Notes under the pieces: model-generated
Seen by the model: the letters and a program-made list of their open reading frames with translations, nothing else
Told to the model about the DNA's origin: nothing
Databases searched by the model: none
Shown here: positions 6,730-13,336 of the stretch, in pieces
Layout: each line of letters starts with the position of its first letter
Position numbering within the stretch: position 1 is the first letter of the stretch
Translations under genes and position numbers: made by a program
Source: Pseudoruminococcus sp964385235
Lineage (GTDB): Bacteria > Bacillota > Clostridia > Oscillospirales > Acutalibacteraceae
Direction of reading: 5' to 3'
Assembly (NCBI GenBank): GCA_964385235.1
Contig: CAYLOD010000017.1
Coordinates: 1 to 26,651 of the forward strand
DNA length: 26,651 nucleotides

Positions 6730-7107
6730 ATGGAAATAGTAAAAAAAGAAACAAGAGACAATGAAGATTTTTACTATATGAATATAAATTCATTTGAAAC
6801 AATAGAACAGTTTAAAGAAATATTTGATGCGGTTGAAAAAGGAGGATATGTTATAAACAGAATAAGAATAGATTTTATTTATGATGATTCAATAGTTTTG
6901 CCAACCAAGAAATATAGTAAATCATCTGGTTTTTTAGATGATTTGCAAAAACCTGAAATGCAAGATGAAATGCAATGTATGGAGTACGTAGTATATAGAG
7001 CGGAAAAAGAAAATTTTGTAAGAAAAGGATGTATATATCCTCAAGACGGAGTAATATCTTGTTTACAATTTGAAAAGGAAAAATATGAAAAAACGGAGAA
7101 AAGATAA
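6730..7107 (+). CDS. Hypothetical protein, acidic, A-rich gene
   Basis: This is a 125-residue soluble acidic protein that I cannot place in a family. It starts at the ATG eight bases after a GGGGGGA run. No signal peptide, membrane segment or metal motif is visible, and the pattern looks alpha/beta. Codon use is strongly A-rich (AAA, GAA, ATA, AGA), unlike the GC-richer genes on both sides, which points to horizontal acquisition. Its stop overlaps the ATG of the next, truncated gene by one base (TAATG), implying translational coupling. That next gene looks like DUF4176, a small domain usually encoded within LXG/type VII secretion toxin loci. By context this protein may be another accessory or immunity-type member of such a locus; that is inference only. 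Confidence 0.55.
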   Translation: MEIVKKETRDNEDFYYMNINSFETIEQFKEIFDAVEKGGYVINRIRIDFIYDDSIVLPTKKYSKSSGFLDDLQKPEMQDEMQCMEYVVYRAEKENFVRKGCIYPQDGVISCLQFEKEKYEKTEKR

Positions 7108-7198
7108 TGGTAAAAATAGGAGAAAAATTTTTACCTATAGGAACTGTAGTAATGTTAAAAGGTGGAACAGATAAAAAACCGTGGGCACATGGGGGTTA
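7107..7198 (+). pseudogene. Truncated DUF4176-like gene
   Basis: The frame from ATG 7107 reads MVKIGEKFLPIGTVVMLKGG then TDKK, then an unrelated PWAHGG and TAG at 7196-7198. The core LPIGTVVMLKGGTDKK matches the opening of DUF4176 proteins, small partners found in LXG/type VII secretion loci of Firmicutes. Those run to about 80-100 residues; this one stops at 30, and the resemblance ends near 7183. The downstream sequence looks like foreign DNA, so the gene was probably cut by an insertion or deletion. Start and stop overlap (TAATG) couples it to the gene before. Confidence 0.55.
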
Positions 7199-7284
7199 GT
7201 TCGTTGCTACTCGGTCACGGTGGTGTCGTTGAGCTAGAAGCCAACGCCTCTGTGCAAAGCATAGGCGTTGGTAGTATGTCACAA
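7185..7284 (+). mobile_element. Possible 3' relic of a mobile element with subterminal hairpin
   Basis: After the break in the DUF4176-like gene, a different, GC-richer segment begins. It is open in one frame (VSSLLLGHGGVVELEANASV, then QSIGVGSMSQ) to TAA at 7284-7286. It holds an imperfect hairpin at 7241-7271: CCAACGCC and GGCGTTGG arms, a two-base bulge, and TGTGC/GCATA closing an AAA loop. A transposase C-terminal tail followed by a hairpin near the right end is typical of IS200/IS605 elements, but no transposase domain is present. The assignment is tentative. Confidence 0.3.
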
Positions 7285-7289
7285 TAATA

Positions 7290-7334
7290 AAAAGCGGCAC
7301 GGCAGGGCGTGGAACTTGCCGCGCCGCTTTTGCT
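7290..7334 (+). terminator. Rho-independent terminator upstream of the island promoters
   Basis: The arms are 7290-7304 (AAAAGCGGCACGGCA) and 7317-7331 (TGCCGCGCCGCTTTT), 15 bp with one mismatch and a 12-nt loop, ending in TTTT. A-tract and T-tract on both sides allow it to work in either direction. It isolates the downstream promoters from upstream transcription. Confidence 0.7.
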
Positions 7335-7343
7335 CCGCCCGTT

Positions 7344-7361
7344 TTCAGATACTTATCTGAA
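7344..7361. repeat. 18-bp perfect palindrome
   Basis: TTCAGATACTTATCTGAA is self-complementary except for the central CT. It lies between the terminator at 7290-7331 and the 120-bp inverted-repeat element. It could be an operator or part of a mobile-element end. Confidence 0.5.
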
Positions 7362-7395
7362 GGATAAACGAATTTCGATATACCGACTTTTGATT

Positions 7396-7515
7396 TACAG
7401 TACCGCGGGTGTATTCAATACGGGACTTTCCCCGCCGCCTTAGAGGGGGACATAAGCGGCGGTTATAATGAAATTTGCTGTTTGCGGTACCGCAAGTGTT
7501 ATTTTCGGTACTGTA
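7396..7515. mobile_element. MITE-like 120-bp element with 10-bp terminal inverted repeats
   Basis: TACAGTACCG (7396-7405) and CGGTACTGTA (7506-7515) are perfect inverted repeats 120 bp apart end to end. Inside are a partial direct repeat of the left end (GTACCGC..GTGT at 7400 and 7487), the perfect palindrome GCGGTACCGC (7484-7493), and a central GC-rich hairpin of CCGCCGC (7432-7438) with GCGGCGG (7456-7462). No coding capacity. The architecture is that of a small non-autonomous element or a structured dispersed repeat; copy number elsewhere is unknown. Confidence 0.45.
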
Positions 7516-7530
7516 TTATATTAAAAAAAT

Positions 7531-7625
7531 TTGTCCAAACAGCATATAAAACATATGTTCTTTTTTGTATAACAGAACAAAATTTCTATAAAACTATTGC
7601 ATTACGGGAACACATATTCTATAAT
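7531..7625 (+). promoter_or_regulatory. Tandem promoters with LexA-like boxes
   Basis: Three overlapping promoter candidates occur. P1 is TTGTCC (7531) -17- TATGTT (7554). P2 is TTGTAT (7565) -16- TATAAA (7587). P3 is TTGCAT (7597-7602) -17- TATAAT (7620-7625). Each carries a GAAC-type 12-mer at the -10 or in the spacer: AAACATATGTTC (7549-7560), GAACAAAATTTC (7575-7586) and GAACACATATTC (7608-7619). The Firmicute LexA box is GAAC-N4-GTTC; the first contains the perfect core AACATATGTT, the third has one mismatch, and the second is poor. A fourth similar 12-mer, GAACAAAATATC, lies in the leader at 7691-7702. Repressor identity (LexA or a phage-type repressor) is inference. Confidence 0.55.
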
Positions 7626-7719
7626 TAAATTATAGGGTCAATTTAAATAATAAAGGAGGGGTAAAGGTTATAAAAATTTTGTGATATATAGAACAAAATA
7701 TCTTAGAGGGAGGAAAGTT

Positions 7720-8055
7720 ATGAAGTTTGAAATAGTGAGAGGCACTACCATGACGCTTTTGCTTACCGTTAAAAACGAAGATGACAGCATATACACTTTA
7801 AAGGACGGGGAGAAGTTCATATTCGGCGTTAAGCTCGAACCCGAAAATGGAGATTACGTTCTGAAAAAAATAATTACTCCTGACGACAGGCGGAATGACG
7901 GCTATATCATAGCTCTCAAGCCGGAGGATACACAGAAACTTGAGTTCAGGGACTATCGCTTTGATATAGGACTTCAAACAGCCGAGGGCGATTACTATAT
8001 GGTAGTTCCGTTCAGCCCGTTTATTGTTGAAAAGGCTGTAACGCGGAAGGAGTGA
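7720..8055 (+). CDS. Phage baseplate/tail-associated-like protein
   Basis: This is a 111-residue protein that starts MKFEIVRGTTMTLLLTVKNE and ends with a beta-rich FDIGLQTAEGDYYMVVPFSP stretch. The layout resembles the N-terminal immunoglobulin-like, BppU-type domains of Gram-positive phage baseplate proteins and short tail-module proteins of clostridial prophages. These share a 'xGTTxxLxxTV' strand, a YTLKDGE turn, and DYxFDIGLQ followed by F. The start is the ATG after GAGGGAGGAAAG (7706-7717). An in-frame GTG at 7681 lacks a site at proper distance and lies on an operator-like box. The first gene of a three-gene set, with the next ATG 5 nt after its stop. No other phage genes are nearby. 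The family call rests on pattern memory and should be read as moderate. Confidence 0.5.
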   Translation: MKFEIVRGTTMTLLLTVKNEDDSIYTLKDGEKFIFGVKLEPENGDYVLKKIITPDDRRNDGYIIALKPEDTQKLEFRDYRFDIGLQTAEGDYYMVVPFSPFIVEKAVTRKE

Positions 8056-8059
8056 GCGT

Positions 8060-8278
8060 ATGTTAGGACGTATTAAAGTGATGACAAGACTGACGGGTAA
8101 GCTGACCGAGCCGTGTTGTAACTGCGATCCTAATCACGGCGGACAAACGGCTGACGGCGGCCATATCATGGCGGACCTGGCGTCTATGCGCGATATTTTG
8201 ATAACGAGCTCGAAGGTATACGATTTTACCACTGTTGAAAATTTTCTTGAAAATAATTTAAAGGAGGCGCTGCTGTGA
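8060..8278 (+). CDS. Small Cys/His-containing protein of the phage-like cassette
   Basis: This is a 72-residue protein that I do not recognise. Near the N-terminus is a dense cluster CCNCDPNHGGQ (Cys19, Cys20, Cys22, His26, with His35 further on), which could bind a metal. The C-terminal half (MADLASMRDILITSSKVYDF onward) is predicted helical and ends in NNLKEALL. Translation starts at an ATG eight bases after AAGGAG (8046-8051). Its end overlaps the next gene by four bases (GTGA), so the two are translationally coupled. It sits between a phage-baseplate-like protein and a larger beta-rich protein, so a small structural or assembly role is conceivable, but not shown. Confidence 0.55.
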   Translation: MLGRIKVMTRLTGKLTEPCCNCDPNHGGQTADGGHIMADLASMRDILITSSKVYDFTTVENFLENNLKEALL

Positions 8279-9018
8279 GCTGCACAATAAAGACAGTGAG
8301 CATGACGGGAACGGAGCAGGAGTTTATAACCGCGTTTGTATCAGCCGTAACAACGGCCGATAAGCATATAACGTGTGAAACCGATATTTCGGAGCAGTTT
8401 TCAAGCGAAGAGAATACTCCCGAAATTACCTTTAACGTAAACGACTGCTATAAGATTAAAATGAAAAGAGAAAGTGCTTTATCTCAGGTGACGAATGTCT
8501 ATAATTTTTCATCGATTATAAATGAAAACGTGCAAAAAGGACTTCCAATCATGTTTAATAACGCCGCCCTTGCCAAAGATGCTATATCGGCACGAACATA
8601 CACTTTTAACATTTGCGGATCGGAGCGGTATGACGCGATTAAATTCTACGCGCATAATTATCAAAACCTCTTATCACCGTCGTTTTCCTATATATCCATA
8701 TATGATGATACATTCAAAGCCGTTTCGGGCGAAAACCTGCTATCGTCATCAAAGACTGTTGAAACGGTCGATTTCATATGCACCGGCGGCGATGAAAAAG
8801 GAGAAACATATAAATTTACAAAAAGACTGGCGTACCCCATAGCAGACAATCGGGTTGAGATAATAAAGAATAAGGTCCTGATTAAAGGGGGACACTACGA
8901 CCGAACATTTTCGGGCTTTTATGACTGCTCTGATTTAGTCAGGGACAGCGTTGTCACGATAGAGGGCGTTAATTATTACGCGCTTGATGAAAATACTATC
9001 GCGCCTATAGGGGAATAA
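8275..9018 (+). CDS. Hypothetical 247-residue beta-rich protein of the phage-like cassette
   Basis: This is the third gene of the cassette. The GTG start overlaps the preceding stop (GTGA), and a full AAAGGAGG (8260-8267) lies seven bases upstream. The sequence is polar, alternates short hydrophobic and polar residues, and is rich in Ser, Thr, Tyr and Asn. It has no signal peptide or membrane helix and looks like a mostly beta protein. The middle (about 85-160) contains SARTYTFNICGSERYDAIKF and YISIYDDTFKAVSG; the end (about 200-247) includes KGGHYDRTFSGFYDCSDLVR. No enzyme motif is visible. By position downstream of a baseplate-like protein it could be a phage-derived receptor-binding or tail protein; that is context inference. 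A terminator follows directly. Confidence 0.55.
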   Translation: MSCTIKTVSMTGTEQEFITAFVSAVTTADKHITCETDISEQFSSEENTPEITFNVNDCYKIKMKRESALSQVTNVYNFSSIINENVQKGLPIMFNNAALAKDAISARTYTFNICGSERYDAIKFYAHNYQNLLSPSFSYISIYDDTFKAVSGENLLSSSKTVETVDFICTGGDEKGETYKFTKRLAYPIADNRVEIIKNKVLIKGGHYDRTFSGFYDCSDLVRDSVVTIEGVNYYALDENTIAPIGE

Positions 9019-9024
9019 GCATCA

Positions 9025-9077
9025 AAAAGAGCTGTAATCAGCAAAATGTACCGCCGGTTACAGCCCTTTTGTTTTTA
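9025..9077. terminator. Terminator between the cassette and metH
   Basis: AAAAGAGCTGTAA (9025-9037) pairs with TTACAGCCCTTTT (9058-9070), with one mismatch and a 20-nt loop, then GTTTTTA. A and T tracts on both sides let it serve the converging cassette (+) and metH (-) transcripts. Confidence 0.75.
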
Positions 9078-9086
9078 TTCCGTTTA

Positions 9087-11468
9087 TTAACGCGCGAAAA
9101 ATTCCTCGGCATATCTGACAGTTTCCATAGCGTCCTTTGCGTAGTAATCCGCGCCTATCATATCGGCGTATTCCTGCGTAAGGACGGCACCGCCGACAAC
9201 CACACGGCATTGAGGGCGTTTCCGGCGCAGAAGTCTGATTGTTTCCTCCATGCTCGGAACAGTAGTTGTCATAAGCGCGCTCAAGCCGACAAGGTTTATT
9301 TCCTGTTTAACGGCTGTTTCACACACAAGCTCGGGAGGAACGTCCTTGCCGAGGTCGATAACCTCGTAGCCGTAGTTTTCAAGCAGAACCTTAACTATAT
9401 TTTTGCCTATGTCGTGTATATCTCCTTTTACGGTTGCGAGAATTATCCTGCCCTTTACGGATTCATTATTGCTCGTCATAGATGCCTTTACGACGTCAAA
9501 GCTTGCCTTAGATGCCTCCGCGCTCATAAGAAGCTGAGGCAGAAATACGGTTTTTTCCTCGAAGCCCTTGCCGACAATATCGAGAGCGGGAATTATCTGA
9601 GTATCAATCAGGTCAAGCGGAGAAAGGGTTTTCAGCATTTCGGCGGTTATCGCCGCCGCCTGCTCTTTCAAGCCCTTGATTATTGCTTTTTTAAGCGGTT
9701 CATCGTCCGGACCGTCCGCATTTACTCCCGCGGGAGCAGCCGCTGACACTGTTTGTGTTACAACGGCAGAGCAGAAGTCTATATATTTTGTGCAGTTGAC
9801 ATCACGGTTCGTGAGGGCGTTGAAGCAATAATAAACTTTCATCATCTCCTGCGAGTACGGGTTCATAATCGCGCAGTTAAGACCGTTTTGAAGTGCCATG
9901 GCAAAAAAGGTAGATGTAACGAACTCCCTGTTAGGAAGCCCGAAAGAAATATTGGACACACCGAGGCTCGTTTTAATGCCTCTTTCGTTCAAGCGCTTAA
10001 CTGTTTCGAGGGTGATATTCGCGCTGTTCGTGTCACTCGAAATCGTCATGGCCAGCGGGTCAACGATAATGTCCTTCTTGTCTATGCCGTATTCCTCAGC
10101 GGTCTGTATTATTTTTTCGGCGATTCTCAGTCTGCCCTCGACGGTATCGGGTATGCCGTCTTCATCGATCGTCAGGGCGATAAGCGTACCGCCGTACTTT
10201 TTTATCAGAGGGAAAACCTCATTCATATTTTTAATCTTTCCGTTGACCGAGTTTACAAGCGGCTTGCCGTTGTAAAGCCGCATAGACTGCTCCATAGCCG
10301 CGATATTGACAGTATCGATTTGCAGCGGCAGATCGACGACGCTCTGCAACTCGAATACAGCGTTCTTTAACATTTCCACCTCGTCGATTTCGGGCAGCCC
10401 CACATTGACGTCGAGAATTTGTACACCCTTTTCCTGTTGAGCTATACCCTCGTTGAGGATATAGTCCATGTTATTTTGTCGGAGAGCCTCTTTAAATTTC
10501 GATTTGCCTGTGGGATTGATCCGCTCGCCTATTAAAACAGGTGAAGGACCGATTTCAACAGCATGAGTATATGACGAAACGAGGGTTGTATTCTTAAATT
10601 TTATAGGCCCGGGCTTAAGTCCTTTTGTTTTTTCAATCGTTTTTCGGATAAATTCCGGTGTAGTTCCGCAGCAGCCTCCGAGTATGCGCGCGCCGGACTC
10701 CGCGATCTCTGCCATAATGTCCGAGAATTTGTCCGCGTCAACGTCATATACCGTTCTGCCGTTTTCGCTGTGCGGAAGTCCCGCGTTAGGGTTGACTATG
10801 ACAGGTACGCTTGCCTCCTCAACAATCATAGGCACGATACGCTTCATCTGCTCCGGCCCGAGAGAGCAGTTGAGCCCTATGGCGTCGGCTCCAAGCCCCT
10901 CAAGCAGAGCGACCATGCACTTGGGGTCGGCGCCGGTCATAAGCTTTGCGTTTTCATCGTAAACGGTTGTTACGAATATTGGGAGAGATGAATTTTCCTT
11001 AGCGGCAAGCACGGCTGCTTTTGTTTCGTATGAGTCGTTCATGGTTTCTATCAATATCAGGTCAACATCGAGAGCAGAGCCGATTTTTATTGTTTCGGCA
11101 AAGATCTCGACAGCCCTCTCAAAATCAAGATCGCCCAACGGCTTCAGCATTTTTCCTATCGGGCCTATGTCGAGCGCGATATAGGCGTTTGCGAAGCCTT
11201 CTCTTGCTTTATTGGCGTTTTCGACCGCCCTCGTGACGATTTCTTCAAGGTTATCAAATTTCAGACAGTTTGCTCCGAATGTATTTGTTTTAATGATATT
11301 TGCCCCCGCCTCATAGTAGGAACGGTGTATTTCCGTTACGACCTCGGGGCGGATGATATTCCACGTTTCGGGAAACTCTCCCGCCCCAAGTCCTCTTTCC
11401 TGCAGAAGCGTCCCCATTCCTCCGTCAAAGTAAACTATCTGATTTTTTATAAGCTCGGTGATTTTCAT
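9087..11468 (-). CDS. metH: Cobalamin-dependent methionine synthase without activation domain
   Basis: This enzyme transfers the methyl group of methyltetrahydrofolate to homocysteine through bound cobalamin, giving methionine. At 793 residues it has three of the four MetH modules. The homocysteine domain (about 1-290) has zinc cysteines in GLNCSLGPEQ and ARILGGCCGTTPEF. The pterin-binding domain (about 300-570) includes IGERINPTGKSKFKEAL. The cobalamin cap and Rossmann domain (about 590-793) has the B12 lower-ligand motif GDIHDIGKN (His about 685). The S-adenosylmethionine reactivation domain of the E. coli enzyme is absent, but a stand-alone protein of that type is encoded 133 nt upstream. 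This short form is normal in Clostridia. The start is the ATG after AAGAGGT. It is the last gene of a metF-act-metH operon on the minus strand. Confidence 0.95.
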   Translation of the reverse strand: MKITELIKNQIVYFDGGMGTLLQERGLGAGEFPETWNIIRPEVVTEIHRSYYEAGANIIKTNTFGANCLKFDNLEEIVTRAVENANKAREGFANAYIALDIGPIGKMLKPLGDLDFERAVEIFAETIKIGSALDVDLILIETMNDSYETKAAVLAAKENSSLPIFVTTVYDENAKLMTGADPKCMVALLEGLGADAIGLNCSLGPEQMKRIVPMIVEEASVPVIVNPNAGLPHSENGRTVYDVDADKFSDIMAEIAESGARILGGCCGTTPEFIRKTIEKTKGLKPGPIKFKNTTLVSSYTHAVEIGPSPVLIGERINPTGKSKFKEALRQNNMDYILNEGIAQQEKGVQILDVNVGLPEIDEVEMLKNAVFELQSVVDLPLQIDTVNIAAMEQSMRLYNGKPLVNSVNGKIKNMNEVFPLIKKYGGTLIALTIDEDGIPDTVEGRLRIAEKIIQTAEEYGIDKKDIIVDPLAMTISSDTNSANITLETVKRLNERGIKTSLGVSNISFGLPNREFVTSTFFAMALQNGLNCAIMNPYSQEMMKVYYCFNALTNRDVNCTKYIDFCSAVVTQTVSAAAPAGVNADGPDDEPLKKAIIKGLKEQAAAITAEMLKTLSPLDLIDTQIIPALDIVGKGFEEKTVFLPQLLMSAEASKASFDVVKASMTSNNESVKGRIILATVKGDIHDIGKNIVKVLLENYGYEVIDLGKDVPPELVCETAVKQEINLVGLSALMTTTVPSMEETIRLLRRKRPQCRVVVGGAVLTQEYADMIGADYYAKDAMETVRYAEEFFAR

Positions 11469-11601
11469 AGCGATACCTCTTGCATATATATTTTCCGAAA
11501 CAATTTCACCTCTGTTTATGCCGTTTGGCGTTTACGGCTCGAATATCCGCTGAATATTAAATTCCGTGAAACACTTCAGTAATGTATTTTTATTGTCCGC
11601 G

Positions 11602-12276
11602 TTACACACGATACCGGCAATCCGTTTTTTCGCATTTCAAGCAGTCCGAACGGCAGCTGACAGGGGTGCTGCTTACGCCTATAACGGCGGTTACAGATTT
11701 AACGGGGGTCATCATCAGATTATCGGTAATGCCAAGACCTATTTTTCTGCTGCTGTCAAGAAATGAGAGTATTTGCGGCTGGTATTCGAGTGAAAAGTCG
11801 CCATAGCCGCAGCTGAAACGCGGGCGCAGAAACTTTCCTTCCGAAGCGGCTGTATCGGAGAGCTTTTTGTTTAATATATTGCAGAAGTCCTCGATAGAAG
11901 CCGAGCCGACCGCGTCTGTGACAATGCCTCTCAGCGCGGAAAGCCGATTTTGCTTTATGATATGACGTTCAGCCATAGCTCCCGTAGTCGCGGCAAAAAT
12001 GTATGCCGACCCGCAGCCGCGCAAATTAAGGGTAAGAGAGTGACTGTTGACTTTCATAAACCCGAAATCAACGAGTTCGCTCTCCTCGTCGATATCAATA
12101 TTAACCTCGGTATAGCACGCTTTATATGCGACAAACTTGTTAAAATCCTTAACGCACTTCCCGATAAGATCTGTAACATCATCGCCCGGATAAATCCTGC
12201 CGTAGCCGAGATAGCGGTAGACCTCTTTTTCTGTTATGTCTACCTTATCTGAGCCTAATGAATATAAATATATCAT
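11602..12276 (-). CDS. Stand-alone methionine synthase reactivation-domain protein
   Basis: This is a 224-residue protein matching the C-terminal activation domain of MetH, which binds S-adenosylmethionine for reductive remethylation of cob(II)alamin. The diagnostic stretch RPRFSCGYGDFSLEYQPQIL (about residues 150-169), followed by RKIGLGITDNLMMTPVKSVT, corresponds to the family's RxSPGYxxxP and MxPxxSVS motifs, with Cys in place of the usual Pro. It is expected to act in trans on the short MetH encoded next in the operon. The C-terminus carries four cysteines spaced C-x3-C-x2-C-x4-C (SCRSDCLKCEKTDC), absent from the E. coli domain, which could hold an Fe-S cluster or zinc. Its ATG overlaps the metF stop (ATGA), so the two are translationally coupled. 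Confidence 0.85.
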   Translation of the reverse strand: MIYLYSLGSDKVDITEKEVYRYLGYGRIYPGDDVTDLIGKCVKDFNKFVAYKACYTEVNIDIDEESELVDFGFMKVNSHSLTLNLRGCGSAYIFAATTGAMAERHIIKQNRLSALRGIVTDAVGSASIEDFCNILNKKLSDTAASEGKFLRPRFSCGYGDFSLEYQPQILSFLDSSRKIGLGITDNLMMTPVKSVTAVIGVSSTPVSCRSDCLKCEKTDCRYRV

Positions 12277-13133
12277 TTTAAAATTTCCTCGAGATTTGTC
12301 TGTATCTGTTCGGCAACATCGTGATTGTTCATTGTATATACATGAACGGCATTAAGTCCGTTTTCGTAAAGGTCTGTAATTTGTTTAAGGGCGAACTCGA
12401 TTCCGGCTTTTTTCATATCTGTGGGGGACGAGCCGTAGCGGTCGGCGATGCTTCTCAATTCATCGGGAAGCCGCGAGCCTGAAAGAGTGAAAATTTTATC
12501 AATTTGCTTTACGCTCGTTACAGGCATGATCCCCGCGACGACAGGAACGTTTATGCCGGCGGCTCTTAGTTTATAAAGGAAATCATAAAATTTGGCGTTT
12601 TCAAAGAACATTTGTGTTGTAAAAAATTCGCAGCCGCTTTCCGCCTTTAGCTTTAGGTTCTTTATGTCGTCGTCAAGAGAGCTGCTTTCGGGATGTCCCT
12701 CGGGGTAGCACGCTCCTCCGATGCAGAAATCGCCCACGGACTTTATTTCATTTATAAGTTCGCTCGCATAGGAAAACTCCATTTTGTCTTTGTCAAAGCC
12801 CGCGGGAATATCGCCGCGCAGAGCGAGAACATTATATATTCCGTTTTCAAGCATTCTTAAAAGCTGGCTGTCAATCTGCTCCCTGCTTGAGGATACGCAG
12901 GTAAGGTGGGCGACAGGCGTGACGCCGAGAGTATCAATTTCATGCGCTATATCGACGGTGAATTTGCTTGTGCCGCCGCCCGCGCCGTATGTAACGCTCA
13001 TATAACTTGGTTTAAGGGCGGCAATTTTGCGTATAGCGGAATTAACGCTTTCAAAGCTGTCGCTTGTCTTAGGCGGAAAAACCTCAAAGGAAAGGCTTTT
13101 ATGTTCGGCTGTTATTATGTCGGTAATTTTCAT
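12273..13133 (-). CDS. metF: 5,10-methylenetetrahydrofolate reductase
   Basis: This flavoprotein reduces 5,10-methylene-THF to 5-methyl-THF, the methyl donor used by MetH encoded in the same operon. The 286-residue (beta/alpha)8 protein shows LSFEVFPPKT (catalytic Glu17), YMSVTYGAGG, VAHLTCVSSSREQI, VLALRGDIP, FFTTQMFFEN and VPVVAGIMPV, all in the usual order. It is the first gene of the minus-strand operon, with its promoter at 13185-13213. The Shine-Dalgarno before the ATG is weak (GACGGG at a distance of about ten bases), but no better start exists. I saw no S-adenosylmethionine riboswitch in the roughly 45-nt leader. Confidence 0.94.
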   Translation of the reverse strand: MKITDIITAEHKSLSFEVFPPKTSDSFESVNSAIRKIAALKPSYMSVTYGAGGGTSKFTVDIAHEIDTLGVTPVAHLTCVSSSREQIDSQLLRMLENGIYNVLALRGDIPAGFDKDKMEFSYASELINEIKSVGDFCIGGACYPEGHPESSSLDDDIKNLKLKAESGCEFFTTQMFFENAKFYDFLYKLRAAGINVPVVAGIMPVTSVKQIDKIFTLSGSRLPDELRSIADRYGSSPTDMKKAGIEFALKQITDLYENGLNAVHVYTMNNHDVAEQIQTNLEEILK

Positions 13134-13184
13134 ATATATGTACCCGTCTTTTCGTATTATTTATGTTAAAAATTTCTCATTATG

Positions 13185-13213
13185 ATTATATCATCGACGG
13201 ATTTTTTCGTCAA
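13185..13213 (-). promoter_or_regulatory. sigma-A promoter of the metF operon
   Basis: On the minus strand TTGACG (13213-13208), a 17-bp spacer and TATAAT (13190-13185), with TGA before the -10 making it an extended -10. A dyad TATTCA-N5-TGAATA lies just upstream at 13222-13238 and could be an activator or repressor site. Confidence 0.8.
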
Positions 13214-13293
13214 CCTCGGAATATTCATAAGCTGAATAATAAATTACAGAAAATTTACGGATACGACTGACACAAATTTACTCCGAAAGCCAT

Positions 13294-13322
13294 TTGACAA
13301 TTTTTTGAAATAGTATTATTAT
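13294..13322 (+). promoter_or_regulatory. sigma-A promoter of htpG
   Basis: TTGACA (13294-13299), a 17-bp spacer and TATTAT (13317-13322). Transcription should begin near 13329, leaving a leader of about 70 nt with a hairpin at 13337-13358. Confidence 0.75.
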
Positions 13323-13336
13323 ATCCATGATACAGC

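Noticed and set aside
7290..7560. CRISPR array or retron RNA in the repeat-rich stretch
   Set aside because: Repeats are few, unevenly spaced and differ in sequence; there is no cas gene or reverse transcriptase in the window.
7681..7719. GTG start 13 codons upstream for the first cassette gene
   Set aside because: The nearest AAGGAGG is 23 nt away, while GAGGGAGGAAAG is well placed for the ATG at 7720.
9069..10370. Plus-strand frames of 225 and 205 codons opposite metH
   Set aside because: Shadow frames of the metH coding sequence; rich in Cys, His, Arg and Tyr as expected from antisense reading.
13134..13184. S-adenosylmethionine riboswitch or T-box in front of metF
   Set aside because: The leader is only about 45 nt and lacks any terminator hairpin or T-box sequence.
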